NCBI RefSeq assembly: GCF_021568705.1
Contig: NZ_JAKGTH010000007.1
Coordinates: 372,001 to 436,000, forward strand
DNA: 64,000 nucleotides
DNA from: Gillisia lutea
GTDB taxonomy: Bacteria > Bacteroidota > Bacteroidia > Flavobacteriales > Flavobacteriaceae
Reading direction: 5' to 3'
How positions within the stretch are numbered: position 1 is the stretch's first letter; every line of letters begins with the position of its first letter. Under the pieces are notes generated by a model. It ran no database searches, was not told the DNA's origin, and was given only the letters and a program-made list of their open reading frames with translations. Shown one piece after another: positions 19,263-27,358 of this stretch. The translations under genes were made by a program, and so were the position numbers.

Positions 19263-21383
19263 ATGAAGTACCTTTTTCTGCTACTCTCTACACTGTTTTA
19301 TTCTTTAAGCAGTTATAGTCAGATAGATCCAAAACTCGATCAGATCAATAAAGTCGATTTTGAAAAAGTGAAAACGGATATTTCAATACTTCCAAAAGAT
19401 GAAAAAGTTACCGGAGTTGTTACTTATGAATTTAAGATTTTAAAGGATACCGATTCAATATTTTTAGACGCCAAGGATATGGAGTTTGAAAACGTGAGCA
19501 TCAACGGGAAATCCATAAGATTTAGAAACGATAAGAAGCGACTTTGGCTGAAGAGTAATTTTAAAGCAGCGCAAAAATATAGTTTAGAACTAAAGTATTC
19601 GGCAGCTCCCAGGCAAGCCATGTATTTTATAAATTGGAACTTGGAGAAGGAAATAAATGCACCTTCTCAGGTTTTTACTCAGGGCCAAGGAAAATACACT
19701 TCTTATTGGTTACCGAGTTTTGATGATATGCGTGAAAAAGCCGTTTTTGAGATCGGACTTAAATTTAAATCGGGCTTTAATGTTATTGCCAATGGAGAAT
19801 TGGAAGAGAAAATAGCGATTAACGATTCTATTACCAAGTGGGTTTATAAAATGGATAAACCCATGAGTAGTTATCTTGTAGCAGTTGCTGCAGGAATTTA
19901 CGAGAAAAAAGAATTGGTAGCTACCTCAGGTATTCCCTTGGAATTATATTATCTGCCAAAAGATTCCCTGCTGGTAGAACCTACATATAGACACTCAAAA
20001 AGGATCTTCGATTTTCTGGAGCAAGAGATAGGGTATGCTTATCCTTGGCAGAATTACAAACAGATTCCTGTTCAGGATTTTTTATATAGTGGAATGGAGA
20101 ATACGGGAATGACTATTTTCTCCAGCGCCTTGATGATAGATTCGATCTCTTTTAAAGATCAAAATTACGTGAATGTAAATGCTCATGAGCTGGCACATCA
20201 ATGGTTTGGGGATCTTGTTACCGAGAAAACTGGCGAGCATCATTGGCTTCATGAAGGTTTTGCCACCTATTACGCATTACTGGCTGAGAGAGAGATTTTT
20301 GGAGATGATTATTACTACTGGAAACTTTATCAGTCGGCTGAGCAGTTAAAGGAAATGAGCGACAGTGGGCAAGGTGAAGCCTTACTACGTGCAAAATCAA
20401 GTTCTCTTACTTATTATCAAAAAGGGGCCTGGGCATTGCATATATTAAAAGAACGCGTAGGAGAGAAGGCTTTTAAAGAAGGGGTGAGAAATTACCTTAG
20501 AAAATATGCCTATTCCAATGTTTCTACCGCTAAATTTATTTCGGAAATTGAAAAGAGCTCTGGAATGGATCTTACTGATTTTGCAAATAACTGGTTGAAA
20601 CAATCGGCATTCCAAGGAATTCAGGCTTTGAACTCCTTAAAGAAATCTCAGTTTATAAAAGATTATATGGAATTGGCAGCGCTGAGAGAAATTCCATTTA
20701 CAAATAAAAAAGAAGCTTTATCGAAAGCTTTTAATTTTCCTGTTAACGATTATATAGGTCAGGAAGCGGTGTATCAGATTTCTGGAAACACAGGGCCAGA
20801 AACGATTTCTCTATATAAAAAAGTTTTTGAAAGTGGTAATGTGTATGTTAGACAGGCTATAGCTGTAAGTATGCAAATAATTCCCAAAGAATTAAAAGAA
20901 GATTTTAAAGGACTTCTTTTTGATGATTCATATATTACGCAAGAGGCGGCATTACAAAAGATTTGGACACAATTTCCCGAAGATACTCAAGAAGTGTTGA
21001 ATGAAACTGAAAGTATACAAGGCTTTCCTGATAAGAGCTTTAGAATGCTTTGGCTATCCCTTGCGCTTGTTGACCCAAACTATAAACCCGATGAAAAACC
21101 AGTGTATTTCAAAGAACTTTCAGAATACACCCGACCTTATATGCCTTTTTATGTAAGGCAAAATGCCTTTGGATACCTCTACCAATTAGACGTCTTTACC
21201 GATGAAAATTTATTGGACCTAGCACAAAGCACCTCGCATCACACTTACAGGTATAGAGATTTTTGTAGAAAATTATTAGATAGATTGCTCGAAAACGAAG
21301 AATATCGTAGAAAATATGTAGCTTTAAAAGAAGAATTAAGCGGTTTGAACCGTGAGTATTTAAACAAAAAGCTCAACATATAA
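19263..21383 (+). CDS. Secreted M1-family aminopeptidase
   Basis: A 706-residue zinc aminopeptidase of the M1 family with an N-terminal signal peptide (about residues 1-19, ending SSYSQ). After the N-terminal beta domain it shows the GxMEN substrate motif (SGMENTGM), then HELAHQWFGD with H308, E309 and H312 and the third ligand E331 in WLHEGFATYYALLAE. The C-terminal half is helical repeats. Predicted to cleave N-terminal residues from peptides in the periplasm or outside. It abuts the first of two patatin genes (stop at 21383, ATG at 21384), so all three are probably one operon. Confidence 0.93.
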   Translation: MKYLFLLLSTLFYSLSSYSQIDPKLDQINKVDFEKVKTDISILPKDEKVTGVVTYEFKILKDTDSIFLDAKDMEFENVSINGKSIRFRNDKKRLWLKSNFKAAQKYSLELKYSAAPRQAMYFINWNLEKEINAPSQVFTQGQGKYTSYWLPSFDDMREKAVFEIGLKFKSGFNVIANGELEEKIAINDSITKWVYKMDKPMSSYLVAVAAGIYEKKELVATSGIPLELYYLPKDSLLVEPTYRHSKRIFDFLEQEIGYAYPWQNYKQIPVQDFLYSGMENTGMTIFSSALMIDSISFKDQNYVNVNAHELAHQWFGDLVTEKTGEHHWLHEGFATYYALLAEREIFGDDYYYWKLYQSAEQLKEMSDSGQGEALLRAKSSSLTYYQKGAWALHILKERVGEKAFKEGVRNYLRKYAYSNVSTAKFISEIEKSSGMDLTDFANNWLKQSAFQGIQALNSLKKSQFIKDYMELAALREIPFTNKKEALSKAFNFPVNDYIGQEAVYQISGNTGPETISLYKKVFESGNVYVRQAIAVSMQIIPKELKEDFKGLLFDDSYITQEAALQKIWTQFPEDTQEVLNETESIQGFPDKSFRMLWLSLALVDPNYKPDEKPVYFKELSEYTRPYMPFYVRQNAFGYLYQLDVFTDENLLDLAQSTSHHTYRYRDFCRKLLDRLLENEEYRRKYVALKEELSGLNREYLNKKLNI

Positions 21384-22286
21384 ATGCGAGCATTGGTAAT
21401 TTCAGGTGGGGGAAGTAAAGGCGCTTTTGCAGGTGGCGTAGCACAATACTTACAAGAGGCACAGGGAAATGAATATGATCTCTACCTTGGTACTTCCACC
21501 GGTAGTTTGTTGATCTCTCATCTAGCTCTTAATAAAACCCAAAAGATAAAGGAGGTTTATACTTCGGTTAACCAGCACAGTATTTTTAGCAATAGACCAT
21601 TTGATATTAAGAGGAAACATGGTCACGATCAAATCACGATCAACCACTTAAAAGTGCTACGTAATTTTTTAAGAGGAAAAAAAACCTTTGGCGAAAGCCT
21701 ACATCTTAAAAGGCTTATCAAAGAAACTATAACCAAAGAAGAATTTGAAGAATTAAAAGCCGGACCTAAAGATATTGTGGTAACCGTTTCTAATCTATCT
21801 TTGAATGAAGTGGAGTATAAATCTATCAAGGACTATAACTACGAAGATTTTTGTGAATGGATATGGATTTCTTGTAATTACACGCCTTTTATGAGTTTGG
21901 TGCTTAAAAATGGATGTGAATATGCTGATGGTGGCTTAGGCTCTATGGTACCCATAGAAGAAGCTATTAAAAGAGGGGCTACTGAAATTGATGCTATAAT
22001 ACTACAAACGGAAGTCACCTATTTTAACAGGATGCCTTCTAAAAATGTTTTTTCTTTAATCACTAATTTATTCAGTTTCATGCTAGATAGAATAGAAACT
22101 CAAAATATTAGAATTGGAAAATTTGCTGCGGCAAACAAGGATGTGATCATTAATTTCTATTACACCCCTACGGTATTAACCACCAATTCACTTATTTTTG
22201 ATAAGGTGAAGATGGAAAAATGGTGGGAAAGCGGTTATAGCTTTGCAAAATATAAAAATGAAGAACTTAATCAAATAGAACCTTAA
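21384..22286 (+). CDS. Patatin-like phospholipase, copy 1
   Basis: A 300-residue patatin-family lipid acyl hydrolase. It has the oxyanion loop SGGGSKGAFAGGVAQYL at residues 6-22, the nucleophile serine in LGTSTGS, and the catalytic aspartate in YADGGLGS. No signal peptide or membrane segment is visible, so it is probably cytoplasmic or peripherally bound. It begins one base after the M1 peptidase stop. Its own stop shares a base with the next start (TAATG). The next gene is a close tandem copy with the same first 22 residues. Confidence 0.9.
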   Translation: MRALVISGGGSKGAFAGGVAQYLQEAQGNEYDLYLGTSTGSLLISHLALNKTQKIKEVYTSVNQHSIFSNRPFDIKRKHGHDQITINHLKVLRNFLRGKKTFGESLHLKRLIKETITKEEFEELKAGPKDIVVTVSNLSLNEVEYKSIKDYNYEDFCEWIWISCNYTPFMSLVLKNGCEYADGGLGSMVPIEEAIKRGATEIDAIILQTEVTYFNRMPSKNVFSLITNLFSFMLDRIETQNIRIGKFAAANKDVIINFYYTPTVLTTNSLIFDKVKMEKWWESGYSFAKYKNEELNQIEP

Positions 22287-23209
22287 TGCGAGCACTGGTA
22301 ATATCAGGAGGAGGAAGTAAAGGCGCTTTTGCCGGAGGAGTGGCACAATATTTAATGGAAGAAGAAGGGAAAAAGTATGATCTTTTTTTGGGTACTTCTA
22401 CCGGGAGCCTGCTAATTCCTCATTTGGCAGATGGTAATATCAAAAAGATCTATGATATTTATACCAATGTTAACCAGCGTAAAATATTCAGCCTGAATCC
22501 TTTTGTGGTAAAAAAGAAAGATGGCCGCGAATATGTTACCATTAACTATTTCAATATGTTCTGGCAGTTCGTGAAAAAGAAACGGACTTTTGGAGAAAGC
22601 AAGAATTTAAGGAAACATATTAAGCGTCATTTTACAGAAGAGAATTTCAATTCTGTAAAGCTTAATGCTAAGGATGTAGTGGTAACAGTTTCAAACCTTT
22701 CTAAAAACAGGGTAGAATATAAATCGATTAGAGATTTTTCATATGAAGATTTCTGCGATTGGATCTGGATAAGTTGTAATTATATCCCATTTATGAGTCT
22801 TGCTACCAAAAATGGCTACGAGTATGCCGATGGTGGATTAGGCTGCGTGGTGCCTATTAGGGAAGCCATCAAGCGGGGAGCTACCGAGGTGGATGCAATT
22901 ATTCTGGAAGCTGAAAATATGGAATATAATAAGGTGCTGGGTAAGAATCCTTTTTCCTTGATGATTAACCTTTTTGGATTTTTATTAGATCAGGTAGAGT
23001 ATCATGATGTGGTAGAAGGGAAACTTGCCGCCATGAATAAAGATGTTAAGCTCAATACCTATTATACTCCTGTACAACTCACAGAGAATTCACTCGTGTT
23101 CAACAAAAAAGCGATGACTGCCTGGTGGCAACAAGGTTTTGATTATGCTATGGATAGAGGACTTCAAAAAAAGGGAGAGCAAAACCTTTCATTTAAAACT
23201 CTTTTATAA
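22286..23209 (+). CDS. Patatin-like phospholipase, copy 2
   Basis: A 307-residue patatin-family protein, a tandem paralogue of the gene before it. The catalytic motifs are all kept (GGGSKGAFAGG, LGTSTGSLLIP, YADGGLGC). By eye roughly six residues in ten match copy 1 along the whole length, including VVTVSNLS, EYKSI and WIWISCNY. Differences are concentrated in the last 30 residues and the region after the nucleophile. It starts on the stop of copy 1 and ends against the convergent next gene with no space between the stop codons. Confidence 0.9.
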   Translation: MRALVISGGGSKGAFAGGVAQYLMEEEGKKYDLFLGTSTGSLLIPHLADGNIKKIYDIYTNVNQRKIFSLNPFVVKKKDGREYVTINYFNMFWQFVKKKRTFGESKNLRKHIKRHFTEENFNSVKLNAKDVVVTVSNLSKNRVEYKSIRDFSYEDFCDWIWISCNYIPFMSLATKNGYEYADGGLGCVVPIREAIKRGATEVDAIILEAENMEYNKVLGKNPFSLMINLFGFLLDQVEYHDVVEGKLAAMNKDVKLNTYYTPVQLTENSLVFNKKAMTAWWQQGFDYAMDRGLQKKGEQNLSFKTLL

Positions 23210-23731
23210 TTAAATAAAGCTTTTCACTTCTTTCTTAATATAATCTAAGGCGGCTTCGGTAGGCGCTGTTTGCTCCATTAAATTTGTTAGTATTACCTCA
23301 CGTAGGTTAGAGGCGGTTTCAATTTCTTTTTTAGCCGCTGTCTTTCTAATTATTGCAATAGTTGCATTTTTGGAAGTTCTGATGAAATTCCAACATTCAT
23401 TTGAAAAATAGATTTGCTGCGCCAAATTATGTTCAAATTCCTGTTCGATATTAAGTATTAAAAGTTGTTCGTATTCTTCTTTTGAAAAGTCTTCCGGCTT
23501 TATGCGAATCAATAACTTTCCCAAGGAGATTCTCTCCAAGAACAAGGTCATTCGCTCAAAAGCCTGTAAGCGAAGTGGGAGTGAAGTTTTCTGATTCTCT
23601 AATCTTAGCTGATGCAGGCGCTTCTTATTTTCATTATCGGTATAGGTCTTAAAGAAATAGAACGCTACTCCTCCGGTAATTACGGCCGGTAGAATAAAAA
23701 ATAAAAGCTGCACTAAATTTAAGTCATTCAT
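23210..23731 (-). CDS. Uncharacterised protein with N-terminal membrane anchor
   Basis: A 173-residue protein: one N-terminal transmembrane segment at about residues 8-27 (LLFFILPAVITGGVAFYFF), then a charged, mainly helical cytoplasmic domain. Recurrent patterns are SLPLRLQAFERMTLFLERI and EQEFEHNLAQQIYFS. I think it belongs to a Bacteroidota-restricted family of unknown function. It lies six bases after the glutamate-synthase-like gene and is the last gene of a four-gene operon. Its stop codon is adjacent to that of the convergent patatin gene. Confidence 0.75.
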   Translation of the reverse strand: MNDLNLVQLLFFILPAVITGGVAFYFFKTYTDNENKKRLHQLRLENQKTSLPLRLQAFERMTLFLERISLGKLLIRIKPEDFSKEEYEQLLILNIEQEFEHNLAQQIYFSNECWNFIRTSKNATIAIIRKTAAKKEIETASNLREVILTNLMEQTAPTEAALDYIKKEVKSFI

Positions 23732-23737
23732 AATATA

Positions 23738-25357
23738 TTATTGTTTTGAAACTGAAGTATCTTCGGTTTCTACTTCTTTGGTTTTAACTTTCTTTTCGGC
23801 ACCATAGGTTCCTCCTAAATGCGGGCAATTTTTGATGTCTTCAACAGAGGTGAAAGGTACTTTGGTTTTTATATATCCAAAAGTGGAAGCTAAAGTTTTT
23901 GTGATATTTTTATCACTAAGGTTAATGTCAACATCATCCATTGCAAATTGAGCCGGGTGTTCATATCCGCATGCATGAGTGATCTCTAAGAATTCTTTCT
24001 TGAATTTTGTAAAATAATAGTTTACTCTTTCTGCTTTATCTTCAATGTTTATTCCGCTTTGCAGCCATTTATTTTGTGTTGCTATTCCAGTAGGACAGGT
24101 GTTATTATGGCAAGATTGTGCCTGAATACATCCTATGCTTATCATAGCTTCCCGGGCCACATTTATACAATCTGCTCCCATGGCAAATGCCATCGCGGCC
24201 TTTGCAGGAAAACCTAATTTTCCACTGGCAATAAAAACAATCCTGTTGGTTATTCCCTTATCTTCAAATACTCTATATACATCGGTAAAGGCATTAATGA
24301 AAGGTAGAGAAACATGATCTGCGAAACTTGGAGGTGCGGCACCTGTGCCACCTTCACCACCATCAACGGTAATAAAATCGGGCCCGCGGTTGGTATCTTT
24401 CATGATGGTTGCCAATTCTTCCCATTGCTTTATCTGGCCTACAGCCGATTTAATTCCAACAGGTAAGCCTGTGGCATTTGCAATTTCCTCCACAAAATCT
24501 ACCAACTCCGGGATATCGCTGAAGGCCGAATGTGTTGGTGGGGATAGAATATCTTTTCCTAAAGGAACATGTCTAATTGCGGCGATCTCTTTAGTGATCT
24601 TTGACGCTGGAAGTACCCCGCCTTTCCCGGGCTTGGCACCTTGAGATAATTTTACTTCAATAGCTCTAATCTGCGGATTTTCTTTTACCAATTTTACCAT
24701 TTTTTTCAGCGAGAAATTCCCATCGTCATCTCTCACTCCAAAATATCCTGTTCCAAAATGAAAGATCACATCTGCTCCCTTTTTATGATATTGTGATAAT
24801 CCGCCTTCTCCGGTATTATGATAAGCATTTGCTTGTTTACAACCTACATTCAAAGATTCTATGGCCTTTGCAGATAACGATCCAAAACTCATAGCAGAGA
24901 CATTGATAATAGATGCCGGACGGAATGGTCTTTTCCTATTGGTGAATTGCCCCATTACCTTTGCACATGCAATAAAATAAGGGTTTTCGTAATTGTAATG
25001 TGATTTATCTAATTTATAGGCAAGCATGGAGTTGTTAATGAAGATATAATTGGTTTTATAGATATCCTCATCGGTTCCAAAGCCCTCATAATTATTTTGA
25101 TTTTTTGCTGAAGCATAGATCCAACCCCGTTCATTGCGGTTAAAAGGAAGTTCTTCTCTATCACTCGCAACTATATATTGTCTTAATTCGGGTCCTATAC
25201 TTTCCAGGGCGTATCTTATATGTCCCACAATTGGAAAATTATGGGTTATAATATGCCTTTTATTGAAGAAAATATCTCGAATGGCTATTATAAGAAGAAG
25301 AATGAGGATCCATCCCCACCAAGGGATCATGCTTAATATATTCAACACTTGCTCCAT
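23738..25357 (-). CDS. Membrane-anchored FMN-binding glutamate synthase-family protein
   Basis: A 539-residue stand-alone relative of the synthase domain of glutamate synthase, without the glutaminase domain. A transmembrane segment is seen at about residues 10-30 (WWGWILILLLIIAIRD). The FMN barrel follows, with AMSFGSLSAKAIE, GEGGLSQYHKKGAD, KLSQGAKPGKGGVLP, DGGEGGTGAAP and ASGKLGFPAKAAMA. The cysteine cluster CIQAQSCHNNTCPTG matches the 3Fe-4S site. Electron donor and substrate are unknown. One base separates it from the upstream M20 gene. Confidence 0.88.
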   Translation of the reverse strand: MEQVLNILSMIPWWGWILILLLIIAIRDIFFNKRHIITHNFPIVGHIRYALESIGPELRQYIVASDREELPFNRNERGWIYASAKNQNNYEGFGTDEDIYKTNYIFINNSMLAYKLDKSHYNYENPYFIACAKVMGQFTNRKRPFRPASIINVSAMSFGSLSAKAIESLNVGCKQANAYHNTGEGGLSQYHKKGADVIFHFGTGYFGVRDDDGNFSLKKMVKLVKENPQIRAIEVKLSQGAKPGKGGVLPASKITKEIAAIRHVPLGKDILSPPTHSAFSDIPELVDFVEEIANATGLPVGIKSAVGQIKQWEELATIMKDTNRGPDFITVDGGEGGTGAAPPSFADHVSLPFINAFTDVYRVFEDKGITNRIVFIASGKLGFPAKAAMAFAMGADCINVAREAMISIGCIQAQSCHNNTCPTGIATQNKWLQSGINIEDKAERVNYYFTKFKKEFLEITHACGYEHPAQFAMDDVDINLSDKNITKTLASTFGYIKTKVPFTSVEDIKNCPHLGGTYGAEKKVKTKEVETEDTSVSKQ

Positions 25358-25358
25358 T

Positions 25359-26639
25359 TTATTGGTTTAAATAATTTAGTGCTAATTGAGACATCACTTT
25401 TACTCCTAATACCAGTCCGCTTTCATCAATATAGAAATCGGGAGTATGATGAGGTGCAGCTTCTTTGCTATTTAATGCTTGTCCGCCTAAAAAGAAATAG
25501 AAACCAGGAATCTTTTCCTGAAAAAATGAGAAATCTTCTCCACCGGTAGTGGCTTTTACCAGTTCTACATGATCTTTCCCTGCTATAGCTTGTAAGGTTG
25601 GAAGCATTTGTTGGGTAAGTTCAGGATCATTGTAAGTGATAGCAGTGTTATTCTGAATTTCTACAGTGGCTTTCCCACCGTAAGCTGAAGCTATAGCAGG
25701 TACCATTTCGCGCATTCTTCGAAGTATCATTTCTTTCATCTCCGGATCTAGCGTGCGAATTGTACCAATCATTTCAGCTGTTTCAGGAATAATATTGAAG
25801 CGTACTCCACTGGTTATTTTACCTACTGTAATAACTGCAGCAGCATCTACTAATTTCGCCTCACGGCTAATAATGGTTTGGAGGCCATCAATAATTTTAG
25901 CCGAAATAAGGATTGGATCTACACCACTCCAAGGGGCAGAACCGTGAGTTTGTTTGCCTTCAACATTAATTACAAAACGCTCTACCGCTGCCATGGTACC
26001 TTCCGGTTTGTATCGAATTGTTCCTACAGGCGTTCCTGAGTTAATATGTAAGCCAAAGATGGCATCTACTTCAGGATTTGTAAGCACTCCTTCTTTAATC
26101 ATTAGTGATGCCCCACCGTCTTCTCCCGGAGGCGGACCTTCCTCTGCAGGTTGAAAAATGAATTTTACCGTTCCTTTTATCTTATCCTTATGCTGAGATA
26201 GAATTTCAGCGACTCCCATTAAAATCGCAGTATGTGTATCATGCCCACAGGCATGCATTACGCCGGTTTTAGTTCCTAGGAATTCTGAAGTAACCATCGA
26301 TTTAAAAGGCAGATCATTTCGCTCGGTAACGGGAAGAGCATCAATGTCTGCCCGAAGTGCCACTACTTTTCCCGCTTGGTTTCCTTTCAAAATTGCAACG
26401 ACACCTGTTTTTGCAACTTCCGTTTGTACCTCTAAGCCTAAACTTTTTAAATGAGCCGCAATTTTTTCAGCGGTTTTAAACTCTCTGTTAGATAGTTCGG
26501 GGTGCTCATGGAAATCTCTTCTCCATTTTATCACCTGATCTTCAATTTTTTCAGCAGCAGAGTTGATATCGGTATCTATTTCCTGAGCACATAATGCTAT
26601 AGAAAATAAGCTGAAAATAGCTAGAAATAGTTTTTTCAT
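25359..26639 (-). CDS. Secreted M20 amidohydrolase
   Basis: A 426-residue M20D-type amidohydrolase (N-acyl-amino-acid hydrolase/IAL-resistant type) with a signal peptide ending near residue 18 (ALCAQ). Metal-site motifs are HACGHDTHTAILMG and QPAEEGPPPGEDGG, followed by the dimerisation domain (GKQTHGSAPW) and a C-terminal ATTGGEDFSFF ... HHTPDF. It should release amino acids or N-acyl groups in the periplasm. It follows the DsrE gene by 12 bases and precedes the glutamate-synthase-like gene by one. Confidence 0.93.
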   Translation of the reverse strand: MKKLFLAIFSLFSIALCAQEIDTDINSAAEKIEDQVIKWRRDFHEHPELSNREFKTAEKIAAHLKSLGLEVQTEVAKTGVVAILKGNQAGKVVALRADIDALPVTERNDLPFKSMVTSEFLGTKTGVMHACGHDTHTAILMGVAEILSQHKDKIKGTVKFIFQPAEEGPPPGEDGGASLMIKEGVLTNPEVDAIFGLHINSGTPVGTIRYKPEGTMAAVERFVINVEGKQTHGSAPWSGVDPILISAKIIDGLQTIISREAKLVDAAAVITVGKITSGVRFNIIPETAEMIGTIRTLDPEMKEMILRRMREMVPAIASAYGGKATVEIQNNTAITYNDPELTQQMLPTLQAIAGKDHVELVKATTGGEDFSFFQEKIPGFYFFLGGQALNSKEAAPHHTPDFYIDESGLVLGVKVMSQLALNYLNQ

Positions 26640-26651
26640 AATTAAGTTTAA

Positions 26652-27191
26652 TTAGAAGCTAATTAGCCTGTATCCATCATTTTGTAACTGCACTAATGCT
26701 GTCATTGCTGAAAGTGCAAATTCAACTTCCGGTAAAGTCTCAGTTTTTGTAATGTTATGATAGGCTGCGGTTTGACCACAAAGAATAATTTTAACTCCTT
26801 TTTCAGCCAGAGCTGTTATTAAGGCTGTATTGGAATTTGTTTTTATACCATCATTTTTTTGAGCATATTTTTCATCTTTTAAAATATCCTTAGAAGCACT
26901 TCCATGAATAACTAAAGCTACCTCAAGGTTTTTTAAAGCTACACCGGCATTATAATGCATGTTGATATAACGGGCAGCGGTTTCTATAAGAGGATTGGGT
27001 TTTGAAGCGTCGTCAAAACTTCGACCAACCTCAAAAACCACTTTTAGTGGATGCGATGTATCTGTTTTAAAATCGGTTTGTTCAACTTCATAAAAAGAGC
27101 CATATGCCTGGATGGGGCTTTCCTGTGTAGTATTTTGAGAATAAAGTAATTGAGACAGTAATAAAGAAAGTAGAAAAAAGATGTTTTTCAT
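26652..27191 (-). CDS. Exported DsrE-family protein
   Basis: A 179-residue protein with a signal peptide (MKNIFFLLSLLLSQLLYSQ) and a DsrE/DsrF-like domain at about residues 45-178. The visible family features are KVVFEV, LEVALVIHGSA, and the single conserved cysteine in IILCGQTAAY near residue 140. DsrE proteins can carry persulfide sulfur, but whether this one does is unknown. I use the ATG at 27191 because it starts the signal peptide. First gene of the DsrE-M20-GltS-like-unknown operon. Confidence 0.82.
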   Translation of the reverse strand: MKNIFFLLSLLLSQLLYSQNTTQESPIQAYGSFYEVEQTDFKTDTSHPLKVVFEVGRSFDDASKPNPLIETAARYINMHYNAGVALKNLEVALVIHGSASKDILKDEKYAQKNDGIKTNSNTALITALAEKGVKIILCGQTAAYHNITKTETLPEVEFALSAMTALVQLQNDGYRLISF

Positions 27192-27358
27192 GATAGTAAC
27201 GTTCATTTACAGTATAACCTAGGCTGTTATTGAGCTAAAGATATTTAAAATATTAGGCATGACATAACCTGGAACCGATTTGTTTAAAAGTAAGACTGAA
27301 TCGGGTTTTAGTTTACATGGTTTTTGGTTAAATTCACGCCTTAAAAGAAAGAGGGAAA

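Noticed and set aside
21384-23209. Tandem patatin copies as a recent recombination artefact
   Set aside because: Sequence divergence over most of the length and distinct C-termini indicate an old duplication, not an assembly duplication.
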